From Psychrobacter faecalis (GTDB lineage: Bacteria > Pseudomonadota > Gammaproteobacteria > Pseudomonadales > Moraxellaceae): a stretch of DNA of 64,000 nucleotides. The stretch is taken from NCBI RefSeq assembly GCF_016107575.1, contig NZ_JABAST010000007.1, positions 1 to 64,000 on the forward strand. Reading direction: 5' to 3'. Below the pieces are notes generated by a model. The model ran no database searches, was not told the DNA's origin, and worked only from the letters and a program-made list of their open reading frames with translations. The translations under genes were made by a program, and so were the position numbers. Below are positions 1 through 8,113 of the stretch, piece by piece (the stretch's first letter is position 1; each line of letters opens with the position of its first letter).

Positions 1-30
1 TAGATTAGTGAGGTGCTCTTCTTTTTTCAA

Positions 31-636
31 TCACTTTCGAAGTTGAGAGTGGGGTCTATTGAGGTTATTTCTATAAAACAATAGCTCAGCCAATTCTGAC
101 TCATTACTGATAATATCCGCCAGTGTATAGCGCTCAAGGACGTTGATAAAAGCAGTCAGCGCTTCAAAAAATACCTGCTTTAACTGACAGACAGGGCTAA
201 TGATACAGCCTGATTTGACCACCGCACTGGCCTCTTCGTCGATAAGCGTCAAAGCCAAATCTTTAGCGACCCCGCTGTCTTCACTAATAACCGGACTATT
301 CGCCGTGCTATTAGTATTAGCATCGGGTTTGGCAGTTACTAATAAATCAGTCGAAAAACATTCAACCAAATTAAAATCTGGCTCAATTTGCTTAATCAAT
401 ACGCCCAAATTGATATCCTTTGGCCGACAAGCCAAGCGAATACCGCCATTTTTACCGCGTACGCTGTCGATATAACCAAGCTGCCCCAGTTGGTGGATAA
501 TCTTGGTCAAATGACTTTTAGAAATATTGTAGCTGTTGGCAATATCACTGATGTTTGCCAATAGATGCGGCTCAGGCTTAATCGCCAAATATATTAATGA
601 GCGCAGCGCATAATCACTATAGTTGGTCAGTCGCAT
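31..636 (-). CDS. nsrR: Rrf2-family NO-responsive repressor, NsrR-like
   Basis: This is an iron-sulfur transcriptional repressor of the Rrf2 family, most like NsrR, which releases DNA when its cluster is nitrosylated. The N-terminus MRLTNYSDYALR and the winged helix (about residues 1-75, with GKNGGIRLA in the wing) are typical. Asp8 is the residue that acts as the fourth cluster ligand in [4Fe-4S] NsrR. Cluster cysteines are Cys93 (VECF), Cys144 and Cys150 (C-x5-C), followed by an NsrR-like QLKQ...YTLADI helix. At 201 aa the protein is longer than usual (about 145 aa). The excess is a Ser/Asn/Asp-rich insertion between Cys93 and Cys144. A GGGGAG ribosome site precedes the ATG. It lies 73 bp downstream of nnrS on the same strand, so co-transcription and autoregulation through the operator upstream of nnrS are likely. 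NsrR identity is inferred from cysteine layout and neighbour; another Rrf2 member is possible. Confidence 0.85.
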   Translation of the reverse strand: MRLTNYSDYALRSLIYLAIKPEPHLLANISDIANSYNISKSHLTKIIHQLGQLGYIDSVRGKNGGIRLACRPKDINLGVLIKQIEPDFNLVECFSTDLLVTAKPDANTNSTANSPVISEDSGVAKDLALTLIDEEASAVVKSGCIISPVCQLKQVFFEALTAFINVLERYTLADIISNESELAELLFYRNNLNRPHSQLRK

Positions 637-709
637 TTTTTGCGCTCCCCTGTTTGAGATGAATATTAACTTGACGTTGTCAAATAACGTTGATCACGTA
701 AAAACCTTA

Positions 710-1963
710 TTAACCAAATAAGCCATCTGGCCGTTGGCGTGCCAGCATCGGTAAATAACTGATGCAAAATAGTGCAAAACAAGCAATCCAAGCACCTTGC
801 GCCGTCATAATCCATAACAAGTAATGGCTCATATCGACTAATGGTAAAAATACTCGACTGACAAACGCCAGAACCATCAGTGCAAACATGAGATTGACGA
901 TTTTGGGCGGTTGATGGATACTGCGACCTGTATGACCGAGCGATACCCGCGCCATCATTGCCACTGTCATCATACCAACGCCAGAGATGGATAATCCATG
1001 GACGGCGATACTGTGGCTGTAACCAAGCCATGGCTGTAGTGCGTATAACACAAAACTCAGACACATCCCTAAAAATGCGATATATAACGACCATAGAAGC
1101 GGTTTTTGCCAAATGCCGCGATGATACCAGCCGGCCAAGCGCACGATGTTGACCACTGCGACCCCAAGGGCACTGATGGTCAGCAAGTATTTATTGGGGT
1201 AAAATAAATCAACGAGGAAAAAAACAAAGAAAAACAGTAAACTTGCGATATCTTGTGCTTTATTATTACGTACTGTGACTTCTTCTTTTTCACCTTTAGC
1301 GTTTGGAATACTTAAACCACGCTCGATAAAGAACGGCACCACACGGCGACCAATGGTCAACACTAGGCCGATAATCAGGTAAAAGCCTAAATAGATACCT
1401 AACTTGGTCAAATTCATATTGGCGCTTATAATGCCCCAATAGCATAGCGCATTACCGAGTGTTAGAAGCGTAAGCTTGGCTAAAATACCCATCTGCTTAT
1501 ATTGCTTCACTTGTAGCACTGCCCGAGAAATCACAAATGCCATCCAGCCGACAAACAATAAATCAAATATCGCCGCGGCATATAGTAAGGCTACCCCACT
1601 ACCAGCAACCGTGATACCGAGGCCGAAAGCTATCCAGCCCAAGCGTGCCAGCAACCAACACATAAAGATACCGAGCAGCTTATAACCATGTGGCATCATC
1701 ACGCCCGTCCAGGTTTTCACTGCGGTCAATAAGAAACCCGCCACGACTGCCAGCGCATAGCCATAAATCATTTCATGACCATGCCAATACAGCGGATTTA
1801 ACGTTTGCGCATCGATATCCGTGTGTCCGGTAAACACAAACGCCCATAGAGTCATTGTGATAATGGCAAACAAAGCCGCGGCACTAAAAAATATCCGAAA
1901 GCTCAGGTTAAGAATAGGATGCGGCGAGCTTGGCGGTTTGGTAGGTAAATTAATTGATTGCAT
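710..1963 (-). CDS. nnrS: NnrS-family membrane protein, NO stress
   Basis: NnrS proteins are haem- and copper-containing polytopic membrane proteins that protect against nitric-oxide-derived stress; the exact chemistry is not settled. This 417-aa protein has the family look: a short cytoplasmic N-terminus, FRIFFSAAALFA at the first membrane segment, the histidine motif YWHGHEMIYGYA (about residues 59-70) and roughly twelve hydrophobic segments to the end. Length is normal for the family. It is the promoter-proximal gene of a probable nnrS-nsrR unit, with a palindromic NsrR-type operator about 40 bp upstream of the start codon. That placement, plus an Rrf2 regulator directly downstream, supports NO-controlled expression. 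Confidence 0.9.
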   Translation of the reverse strand: MQSINLPTKPPSSPHPILNLSFRIFFSAAALFAIITMTLWAFVFTGHTDIDAQTLNPLYWHGHEMIYGYALAVVAGFLLTAVKTWTGVMMPHGYKLLGIFMCWLLARLGWIAFGLGITVAGSGVALLYAAAIFDLLFVGWMAFVISRAVLQVKQYKQMGILAKLTLLTLGNALCYWGIISANMNLTKLGIYLGFYLIIGLVLTIGRRVVPFFIERGLSIPNAKGEKEEVTVRNNKAQDIASLLFFFVFFLVDLFYPNKYLLTISALGVAVVNIVRLAGWYHRGIWQKPLLWSLYIAFLGMCLSFVLYALQPWLGYSHSIAVHGLSISGVGMMTVAMMARVSLGHTGRSIHQPPKIVNLMFALMVLAFVSRVFLPLVDMSHYLLWIMTAQGAWIACFALFCISYLPMLARQRPDGLFG

Positions 1964-2002
1964 AACAGACTTCTTATAGTCAAAGTTAGAAGGTATGTCT
2001 TA

Positions 2003-2025
2003 AAGATATATTTTAAATGAATGTT
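2003..2025 (-). promoter_or_regulatory. NsrR-type operator upstream of nnrS
   Basis: The site is AAGATATATTT, one central T, then AAATGAATGTT: an 11-1-11 arrangement in which 8 of 11 positions are symmetric. It closely resembles the known gammaproteobacterial NsrR operator (two AAGATGCATTT-like half sites). It lies 40-62 bp upstream of the nnrS start, in promoter position. The remainder of the intergenic stretch 1964-2358 is AT-rich and holds the promoter region of the small plus-strand gene; I see nothing else definite in it. Confidence 0.7.
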
Positions 2026-2358
2026 ATACATAATACAACTGAAACTATATAACTGCTACAGTAGATTAACGCACCTATTATATACACCTTTGACTCATAT
2101 AACGCGCTACACTAGATAACTTATATTATATTAATCTATATTCTATCATTTATGCTAAACCACGGCTATTAAATAACTTATCGCAAATGACTGATATCGG
2201 CGAATTTACGGCAGTATAAATGTAAATTCTAAAAGCGACGCGCTACGAACTAAGCGCTAAAGTAGCCAGCACCTTGATATTTGCTTTCATTATTACCATC
2301 ATCAATAGTGACCACGGCTAATTTGACTACATAAATGGTCCACCTTGAGGAGAATGTC

Positions 2359-2595
2359 ATGACAGAAGCACATGCGCCAATTGAAAAACGCAAAATTGTT
2401 AATCGTTTTTTAACCCTACTGACCGAACAACAACCACAAATGTATTATGCCACGACATCAGAGGTCGCGCGCAGTATCCATACCATGATTAAAGAGCACG
2501 CCAATCGCTTGACGGTAGAAGAGCAAGCACTGACCCGCCGTATGTCTATCGAGGAAATCGAAGCGTTATTGGGTTTTCATACTAAGCAACATTAG
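2359..2595 (+). CDS. Small conserved-looking protein of unknown function
   Basis: I do not recognise this gene. It encodes a 78-aa, mostly helical, charged protein with no signal peptide, membrane segment or cysteine. The start is the ATG at 2359 because TTGAGGAGAA sits directly in front of it; an in-frame ATG at 2335 would add eight residues but lacks a ribosome site. The C-terminal half (LTRRMSIEEIEALLGFHTKQH) looks like a small helical hairpin. A strong terminator follows at 2633, so it is a single-gene unit. It lies between the NO-response genes and the aldehyde dehydrogenase locus, which does not reveal its role. Good ribosome site plus terminator make it likely to be real. Confidence 0.65.
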   Translation: MTEAHAPIEKRKIVNRFLTLLTEQQPQMYYATTSEVARSIHTMIKEHANRLTVEEQALTRRMSIEEIEALLGFHTKQH

Positions 2596-2632
2596 AATAA
2601 TCAACTTTTAGAGTCACGACATTATTAGTAAG

Positions 2633-2663
2633 AAAAAAGACCACCATCAAGGCGGTCTTTTTT
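2633..2663. terminator. Bidirectional rho-independent terminator
   Basis: AAAAAAGACC and GGTCTTTTTT form a stem with a short GC extension. It serves the small plus-strand gene ending at 2595 and the minus-strand aldehyde dehydrogenase gene ending at 2709. Confidence 0.85.
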
Positions 2664-2708
2664 CATAGCAGTACGTTTAATTAAATACGTCTAACCAAAA
2701 TACGTTGA

Positions 2709-4199
2709 TTAGAACGGATACTCACGTGGTTTATGCTGTACTGAAATCCAATGCAAAGCGGTAAATTCTTCTAGTATCCACTCACCATTAAAGCGTCCAA
2801 TACCAGAGTTTTTCTCGCCACCGAACGGCGCATTACTTTCATCATTGACCGAGATATCGTTGATATGGGTCATGCCCGCTTTGATACCGCGCGCAAAACG
2901 CAGACCTTTTTCCATATCTTGGGTAAAGACCGCACTCGATAGACCATACATAGAGTCATTGGCAATCGACAGCGCATCATCTTCATCCTTGGCACGAATG
3001 ATACCAACCACAGGGCCAAAAACTTCATTACAGGATAAGTCCATCTCACGCGTCACTTCACTAAAGATATGCGGCGGCACCACCTGACCTTTAATCTCAC
3101 CACTTAATAGCATCTTAGCGCCCTCTTTCTGCGCTTTGGCGATTTTTTCTTGTAGCGATTCGACTTGTTTTTTATTGATGATAGGGCCAACTGCGGTGTC
3201 TTCTTTGCTAGGATCACCGACATTTAGGGTTTTTACGTGAGCGAGGAAACGCTCAACGAAATCATCATAAATCTCATCTTCGACAATGATGCGATTAATC
3301 GCAATACAGATTTGTCCTTGGTGCAGGAATTTACCAAAGGCTGCTGCTTTTACCGCTTGTTCGATGTCGGCATCTTTTAGCACCACAAATGGGCTATTAC
3401 CACCAAGCTCAAGCGCCACTTGCTTTATATAATCGCCGCTGTTAGCAAGCTCGCCGATATGTTTGCCAACCGCCGTTGAACCAGTAAATGACACCAAGCT
3501 TGGAATATCGTGAGTAACAATCGCATCGCCAATCTCGCTACCTGCGCCAACGACCACGCTCAGCAGCCCTTTTGGCAGACCCGCTTCTTCAAATATTTTT
3601 GCCAATAGTAGACCGCCAGTAATCGGCGTATCACTGGCAGGTTTGAGCACCACGGCATTACCCAAGGCTAACGCAGGCGCAATAGAACGCTGGGTTAAAT
3701 GTAGAGGAAAGTTCCATGGGCTAATCACAGCAATCACGCCCATCGGCTCACGATAAATAAAGTTCTCTTTACCCGGCGTATTAGAAGGGCGAATCTCGCC
3801 ATGCACGCGGTTAGGAAAAGTAGCCGCTTCAAGCGTAATCGCACGCGCACTACCAAACTCGACCATGGCTTTAATACGGGTACTGCCCGACTCTTTAATT
3901 AACCACTCAACGATTTCTTCTTGACGCTCATCAAAAATATTGACAACTTTATATAATACCGCTGCACGCTGGGCTGGCGTTTGCTTCGCCCATTCTGCCT
4001 GTGCTTTGGTTGCCGCCTGAAAAGCTTCATCGAGCTGTTTATCGGTTGCTTGCTGAATCTCTACCAAGGTTTCGCCATTAAAAGGATTGGTATCGGTATT
4101 GACGCTATCGTCTTGACCTTTTTGCCAAGTACCGGCGATATATTGCAAATGAAAATCGTTATACGCGCTTTGTTGAGTATGCTTAGTATCGGTTGACAT
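2709..4199 (-). CDS. NAD(P)-dependent aldehyde dehydrogenase
   Basis: This is an aldehyde dehydrogenase superfamily enzyme (496 aa, full length) that oxidises an aldehyde to the acid. The cofactor-binding segment [10 protein letters not shown] is near residue 160, the general base is Glu264 in ALELGGNSP, and the nucleophile is Cys298 in GQICIAINR. The sequence type is close to benzaldehyde/vanillin dehydrogenases, but the substrate cannot be fixed from sequence. It is transcribed divergently from the NemR-like regulator gene, with a shared 539-bp intergenic region containing one of the two operators. It therefore probably belongs to the same electrophile or aldehyde detoxification regulon. 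Confidence 0.85.
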   Translation of the reverse strand: MSTDTKHTQQSAYNDFHLQYIAGTWQKGQDDSVNTDTNPFNGETLVEIQQATDKQLDEAFQAATKAQAEWAKQTPAQRAAVLYKVVNIFDERQEEIVEWLIKESGSTRIKAMVEFGSARAITLEAATFPNRVHGEIRPSNTPGKENFIYREPMGVIAVISPWNFPLHLTQRSIAPALALGNAVVLKPASDTPITGGLLLAKIFEEAGLPKGLLSVVVGAGSEIGDAIVTHDIPSLVSFTGSTAVGKHIGELANSGDYIKQVALELGGNSPFVVLKDADIEQAVKAAAFGKFLHQGQICIAINRIIVEDEIYDDFVERFLAHVKTLNVGDPSKEDTAVGPIINKKQVESLQEKIAKAQKEGAKMLLSGEIKGQVVPPHIFSEVTREMDLSCNEVFGPVVGIIRAKDEDDALSIANDSMYGLSSAVFTQDMEKGLRFARGIKAGMTHINDISVNDESNAPFGGEKNSGIGRFNGEWILEEFTALHWISVQHKPREYPF

Positions 4200-4738
4200 A
4201 ATTATCCTTATTTATTTTAAGTTTGTTTTTAAGAGCCATTCAATTAAAAGTATTTTCTAGATAGAAACTTATATAAAACACCCCACTCTCAACTTATTTT
4301 TCTAAGGTATTGGTTTACTTACTTTTTAAAATTTCAGTTAAAACAATTAGAATTTTAAATTCTATAAAAATCAAAAGCCTACGATAAGTTGAGATTGACG
4401 TATAAAACCCTAGGTTGTATCACTTTATAAACAGTCGGCACAACTATTGTGCAAAAAACTTGCTGCTCAACGTTGATAAAAGGTTTCATTGATAAAAGAA
4501 TTCATTTATAAGTTGCGTTAATAAATAAAAGCCTTCTCACCAAACGTAACTTGCTAGACGACTGGTCTAATGCTACCATAGTAAGCACAAAAACAAGAAT
4601 AATTTATCATTATGTATTGTTGAGAAAACGTAACGCTTAAAACTATTATCAAAGTAGTGCTCTCAACCCTGGTTTCTATTTAACTGATTTCCATTCGATT
4701 ACATAACCAAATAATACCCTAAGGAGAACATCCTCTTC
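4200..4738. other. Divergent intergenic region with several inverted repeats
   Basis: This 539-bp gap separates the minus-strand aldehyde dehydrogenase from the plus-strand NemR-like gene. Besides the operator at 4555 it contains an 8-1-8 palindrome at 4348-4364 (TAGAATTT, T, AAATTCTA) and an 11-bp inverted repeat, TCTCAACTTAT at 4287-4297 and ATAAGTTGAGA at 4384-4394, that encloses it. No open reading frame is convincing. A role in controlling the dehydrogenase gene is inference. Confidence 0.5.
4555..4569. promoter_or_regulatory. Probable NemR-like operator 1
   Basis: The sequence is TAGACGACTGGTCTA, that is TAGAC-N5-GTCTA. A copy differing at one base lies at 5441, in front of the next gene. 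The copy here lies between the divergent dehydrogenase and regulator genes and could control both. Two matched palindromes flanking a TetR-family gene are strong circumstantial evidence for its operators. Confidence 0.7.
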
Positions 4739-5341
4739 ATGTCTGATATTACCACCCCTATTCCATCCGATACGAAGGCGCTTCTGTTAGCGATAGGTTA
4801 TAAGCTTATTGCCCAAAAAGGTTTTACCGCTGTCGGTATCAAACAAATACTCGATACTGCCGGTGTACCTAAAGGCTCGTTTTATCATTACTTTGCTTCA
4901 AAAGAAGCTTTTGGTGAAGCCATCATCGAGCATTATTTTGCTAACTATAAAAGGCGCTTAGAGTCGATTGCAGCTGAAGATATTAGCGCGCAACAAAAGA
5001 TTTATAACTATTTTCAGAACTGGTATGACACCCAGCAAAACGGCTGCGACCATGAAAAATGCTTGGTAGTTAAGCTCAGCGCTGAAGTGGCTGATATCTC
5101 AGAAACCATGCGTAAAGCCTTGTATTCAGGTTATCAGCAAACTGTTAATTGGATTGCTGAGCAAATAAAAGCCGGCTGGGCAGATCGTTCAATTCCTCAC
5201 CCTGATAATATCGCCGCTGAAAGTATGGCTAAGCGTTGGTACTTTGCGTGGTTAGGTGCCAGCTTAATCGCTAAAATCAGTCAAACCGATACACCATTGG
5301 CAGAAGTTTGGCTGATGACCACCTCGCAACTTGGTCGCTAA
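4739..5341 (+). CDS. TetR-family electrophile-sensing repressor, NemR-like
   Basis: The protein (200 aa) has a TetR helix-turn-helix at about residues 15-60 (TAVGIKQILDTAGVPKGSFYHYF) and a C-terminal half that reads like E. coli NemR. The segment CLVVKLSAEVADISETMR matches the NemR stretch around its redox-active Cys106; the equivalent here is Cys108, with a further Cys103 nearby. WLGASLIAKIS near the end supplies Lys179, equivalent to the NemR lysine (Lys175) that forms a sulfenamide with that cysteine. NemR responds to N-ethylmaleimide, methylglyoxal and hypochlorite; the same chemistry is inferred here. The genes that follow (aldehyde reductase, enone reductase, DJ-1 protein, GST) fit that role. 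Operator-like palindromes lie before and after the gene. The AcuR branch of the family is an alternative but fits less well. Confidence 0.8.
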   Translation: MSDITTPIPSDTKALLLAIGYKLIAQKGFTAVGIKQILDTAGVPKGSFYHYFASKEAFGEAIIEHYFANYKRRLESIAAEDISAQQKIYNYFQNWYDTQQNGCDHEKCLVVKLSAEVADISETMRKALYSGYQQTVNWIAEQIKAGWADRSIPHPDNIAAESMAKRWYFAWLGASLIAKISQTDTPLAEVWLMTTSQLGR

Positions 5342-5440
5342 ATATTATTCAGGATTTCCATGAGCAACTATTTAGACCGCTAGCTAATCAATGACGATTT
5401 TCGGTTATACGATAGTTTTGTAAAATTAATAATAAATTAC

Positions 5441-5455
5441 TAGACGACCGGTCTA
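5441..5455. promoter_or_regulatory. Probable NemR-like operator 2
   Basis: TAGACGACCGGTCTA has the same TAGAC-N5-GTCTA layout as the site at 4555, differing only at the central T/C. It lies 115 bp before the yqhD-like gene, so that gene and those downstream probably have their own repressed promoter. Confidence 0.7.
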
Positions 5456-5570
5456 ATTGATGTAAAATACGCTCAAACAGCAAAAGTTACTACGATCTAA
5501 TTTTTGCGCTCACAACCTACACACTTCTTAAAACTCACCTTACAGCTTCTCATTAACAACTAGGAATTTT

Positions 5571-6788
5571 ATGAATAACTTTCAATATTACAATCCCGTT
5601 CGTATCGTCTTTGGCGAAGGTCAAATCAAAAAATTGTCAGAACTGGTGCCAACCGATGCACGTGTATTAATCACTTATGGCGGTGGTTCAGCGCAGCGTA
5701 CTGGCACCTTAGATGAAGTAAAAAATGCGCTAGGTGCTAACGGCAACCGTGAAGTATTTGAGTTTGGCGGTATTGAAGCCAATCCAGAGTTTACCACGCT
5801 GCTAAAAGCCGCTGACATGGTTAATGAGCATAATATTGATTTCTTATTGGCCGTTGGTGGCGGTTCAGTCATTGATGGCAGTAAATTTGTCGCCCTTGTG
5901 TCTTCATTAACTGAAGAAGGTAGCACAGATGGTACGGTTTCTCGTGAAAAAGCGTGGGACGCATTGACCAGCTATTGCAAAAACATCGACTCAGCGATTG
6001 ATTTAGGCGCAGTATTGACCATTCCAGCGACCGGTTCTGAGATGAACTCTGGCGGCGTAATTAACTATAGCGAACGTCAAGCAAAACTACCCTTTGGTAA
6101 CCCGCTTACCTTTCCTAAATTCTCAATTTTGGACCCTACCAAAACCTTGACATTACCTGTGCGCCAAGTGATGAACGGTGTCGCTGACGCCTTTGTTCAC
6201 GTCATGGAGCAGTACCTTACCTATCCTATTAATGCCAAAGTGCAAGATGCCTTTTCTGAGAGTTTATTAAAAATTCTTATCGAAGAAGGTAAAGCGGTCA
6301 AGGCCGACCCAGAGAATTTAGAAACGCGTAAAAACATCATGTGGACAGCAACCATGGCATTAAATGGTCTGATTGGTACGGGCGTGCCACAAGATTGGAC
6401 GACGCATATGATTGGTCATGAATTGACTTCTCTACACGCGATTGACCATGCTCGCACGCTCACGATTGTACTGCCGTCAGTCATGCGTGAGCTTAAAGAC
6501 AGTAAAAAAGACAAATTGCTCCAATATGCGCGTAACGTTTGGAACATTACAGATACAGATTTAGACGACGATACCATCATCGAAACTGCTATTGTGCATA
6601 CTGAGAACTTCTTCCGCGAGCTTGGCTTGCCAGTGAGCTTAGAAGATGCTGAGTTAGATAAGTCGGCGATTGACCTTATTATTAAGCAACTTGAAGCACA
6701 CAAAATGGTGAAATTGGGCGAACATGGTGAAAATGATTTAGACGTATCACGCCGCATCTTAGAACGCGCCGTGACGAGCAAAGCCTAA
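5571..6788 (+). CDS. yqhD: NADPH-dependent aldehyde reductase, YqhD-like
   Basis: This is an iron-containing (group III) alcohol dehydrogenase family enzyme closely resembling E. coli YqhD, which reduces short-chain and lipid-derived aldehydes with NADPH. The N-terminus MNNF...RIVFG and DARVLITYGGGS match YqhD almost word for word. The nucleotide site is GGGSVIDGSK (97-106). Metal ligands by alignment are Asp206, His210, His279 and His293. At 405 aa it is slightly longer than YqhD (387). It starts at an ATG behind AACTAGGAATTT. It is the first gene after operator 2 in the detoxification cluster. Confidence 0.9.
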   Translation: MNNFQYYNPVRIVFGEGQIKKLSELVPTDARVLITYGGGSAQRTGTLDEVKNALGANGNREVFEFGGIEANPEFTTLLKAADMVNEHNIDFLLAVGGGSVIDGSKFVALVSSLTEEGSTDGTVSREKAWDALTSYCKNIDSAIDLGAVLTIPATGSEMNSGGVINYSERQAKLPFGNPLTFPKFSILDPTKTLTLPVRQVMNGVADAFVHVMEQYLTYPINAKVQDAFSESLLKILIEEGKAVKADPENLETRKNIMWTATMALNGLIGTGVPQDWTTHMIGHELTSLHAIDHARTLTIVLPSVMRELKDSKKDKLLQYARNVWNITDTDLDDDTIIETAIVHTENFFRELGLPVSLEDAELDKSAIDLIIKQLEAHKMVKLGEHGENDLDVSRRILERAVTSKA

Positions 6789-6889
6789 TCATTTAAAGCC
6801 TTATCATCGTAACTTTCTTATCCACAACAATCGGTAGCCATCCACCTTAGTATGGCTACTGACTTTAAGAATTTTAAAACTTTAAAAAA

Positions 6890-6940
6890 CCAATAACTAC
6901 AACCAATAACTACAACCAATAACTAGAATAATAACTAGAA
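6890..6940 (+). repeat. 13-bp tandem repeat in the leader of the next gene
   Basis: Three copies of CCAATAACTA(C/G)AA follow one another (6890, 6903, 6916), then a 12-base degenerate fourth copy at 6929. The array ends immediately before the AAGGAG ribosome site of the gene starting at 6955, so copy number would change leader length but not the protein. Confidence 0.85.
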
Positions 6941-6954
6941 TAAGGAGCTTTAAC

Positions 6955-8004
6955 ATGAGCTTTAATGAACAACAAAACCAACAACAAAATCGTCAAATCA
7001 AACTTGCTAGCCGCCCGAATGGCGCTCCTACTAAAGATAACTTTGAGCTGACCATCAGCGACATCCCAACGCCTAACGACAAGCAAATGCTACTACGCAC
7101 GGTTTATATGTCACTTGACCCGTATATGCGCGGACGTATGAGCGCGTCAAAAAGCTATGCTGACCCACTAGAAGTCGGCGATGTGATGATAGGTGGCACG
7201 GTCGCCCAAGTGGTCGAATCTAATATCGATAAATTTGCCGTTGGTGATTTGGTGGTATCAAATTCAGGCTGGCAGGATTATAGCGTCAGTGATGGCGAAG
7301 GCGTGGTCAAGCTTGATAAGAATATGTCCAACCCTTCGTATGGTTTAGGTGTCCTTGGTATGCCAGGCTTTACCGGCTACATGGGTTTAACCGATATCGG
7401 TAAACCAAAACAAGGCGAAACCTTAGTCGTCGCAGCAGCAACTGGTCCTGTGGGCGCAACGGTCGGACAAGTCGGCAAGCATTTAGGCTTGCGTACCGTT
7501 GGTGTGGCAGGCGGAGCGGAAAAATGCGCCTATGCAGTTGAAGAATTAGGTTTTGATATTTGTATCGACCATAAAGCCGACGACTTTGCCGAACAGCTGA
7601 AAAACGCTTGCCCAGATGGTATCGACATCTATTACGAAAACGTTGGCGGTAAAGTACTCGATGGCGTATTGCCATTACTGAATGCTCATGCGCGTATCCC
7701 AGTGTGCGGCTTGGTGTCACAATATAATGCGACCGACCTTCCTGATGGCAAAGACCGTCTCGGTATGTTGATGGGTCTTATCCTGAGCCAACGCCTGACT
7801 ATCAAAGGTTTTATTATCTTTGAAGAGTACGGCGATTATTTCCCAGAGTTCTTAAAAACCATGGGTGAATGGGTTGAGTCGGGTAAAGTTAAAACCAAAG
7901 AGCATATCGTCGATGGCTTAGCACAAGCGCCGCAAGCTTTCTTTGACATGTTAGAGGGTAAGAACTTCGGTAAAACCGTGGTTAAAGTTGCCGACGTTCA
8001 GTAG
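6955..8004 (+). CDS. NADP-dependent enone/alkenal reductase, CurA-like
   Basis: This zinc-independent medium-chain dehydrogenase/reductase (349 aa) is of the leukotriene B4 dehydrogenase/CurA type. These enzymes reduce the carbon-carbon double bond of alpha,beta-unsaturated carbonyls. Family marks are SLDPYMRGRMS near residue 50, the nucleotide-binding stretch AAATGPVGATVGQVGKHLG (about 155-173), YYENVGGKVLD and the C-terminal GKNFGKTVVKV. The ribosome site AAGGAG is 9 bases upstream. It complements YqhD next door: one removes the aldehyde, the other the conjugated double bond, of reactive enals. The preferred substrate is not known. Confidence 0.88.
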   Translation: MSFNEQQNQQQNRQIKLASRPNGAPTKDNFELTISDIPTPNDKQMLLRTVYMSLDPYMRGRMSASKSYADPLEVGDVMIGGTVAQVVESNIDKFAVGDLVVSNSGWQDYSVSDGEGVVKLDKNMSNPSYGLGVLGMPGFTGYMGLTDIGKPKQGETLVVAAATGPVGATVGQVGKHLGLRTVGVAGGAEKCAYAVEELGFDICIDHKADDFAEQLKNACPDGIDIYYENVGGKVLDGVLPLLNAHARIPVCGLVSQYNATDLPDGKDRLGMLMGLILSQRLTIKGFIIFEEYGDYFPEFLKTMGEWVESGKVKTKEHIVDGLAQAPQAFFDMLEGKNFGKTVVKVADVQ

Positions 8005-8113
8005 TGGTTATTTTAAATAGTGCAATTCTAAGAGCAATAGAATCTCTCAGCAATACTTAACGATGGATACCAACAAGCATCAATACCAATATCAATAATA
8101 AATAAGGACAGTT

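Noticed and set aside
666-1112. 148-aa minus-strand frame overlapping nnrS
   Set aside because: It lies in another frame inside nnrS, has Cys/Arg/Ser-rich shadow composition and no ribosome site.
41-4295. 15-bp identity (AAGTTGAGAGTGGGG at 41-55 and its complement at 4281-4295)
   Set aside because: A few 15-bp matches are expected by chance when 64 kb is compared with itself on both strands, and nothing flanking them is similar.
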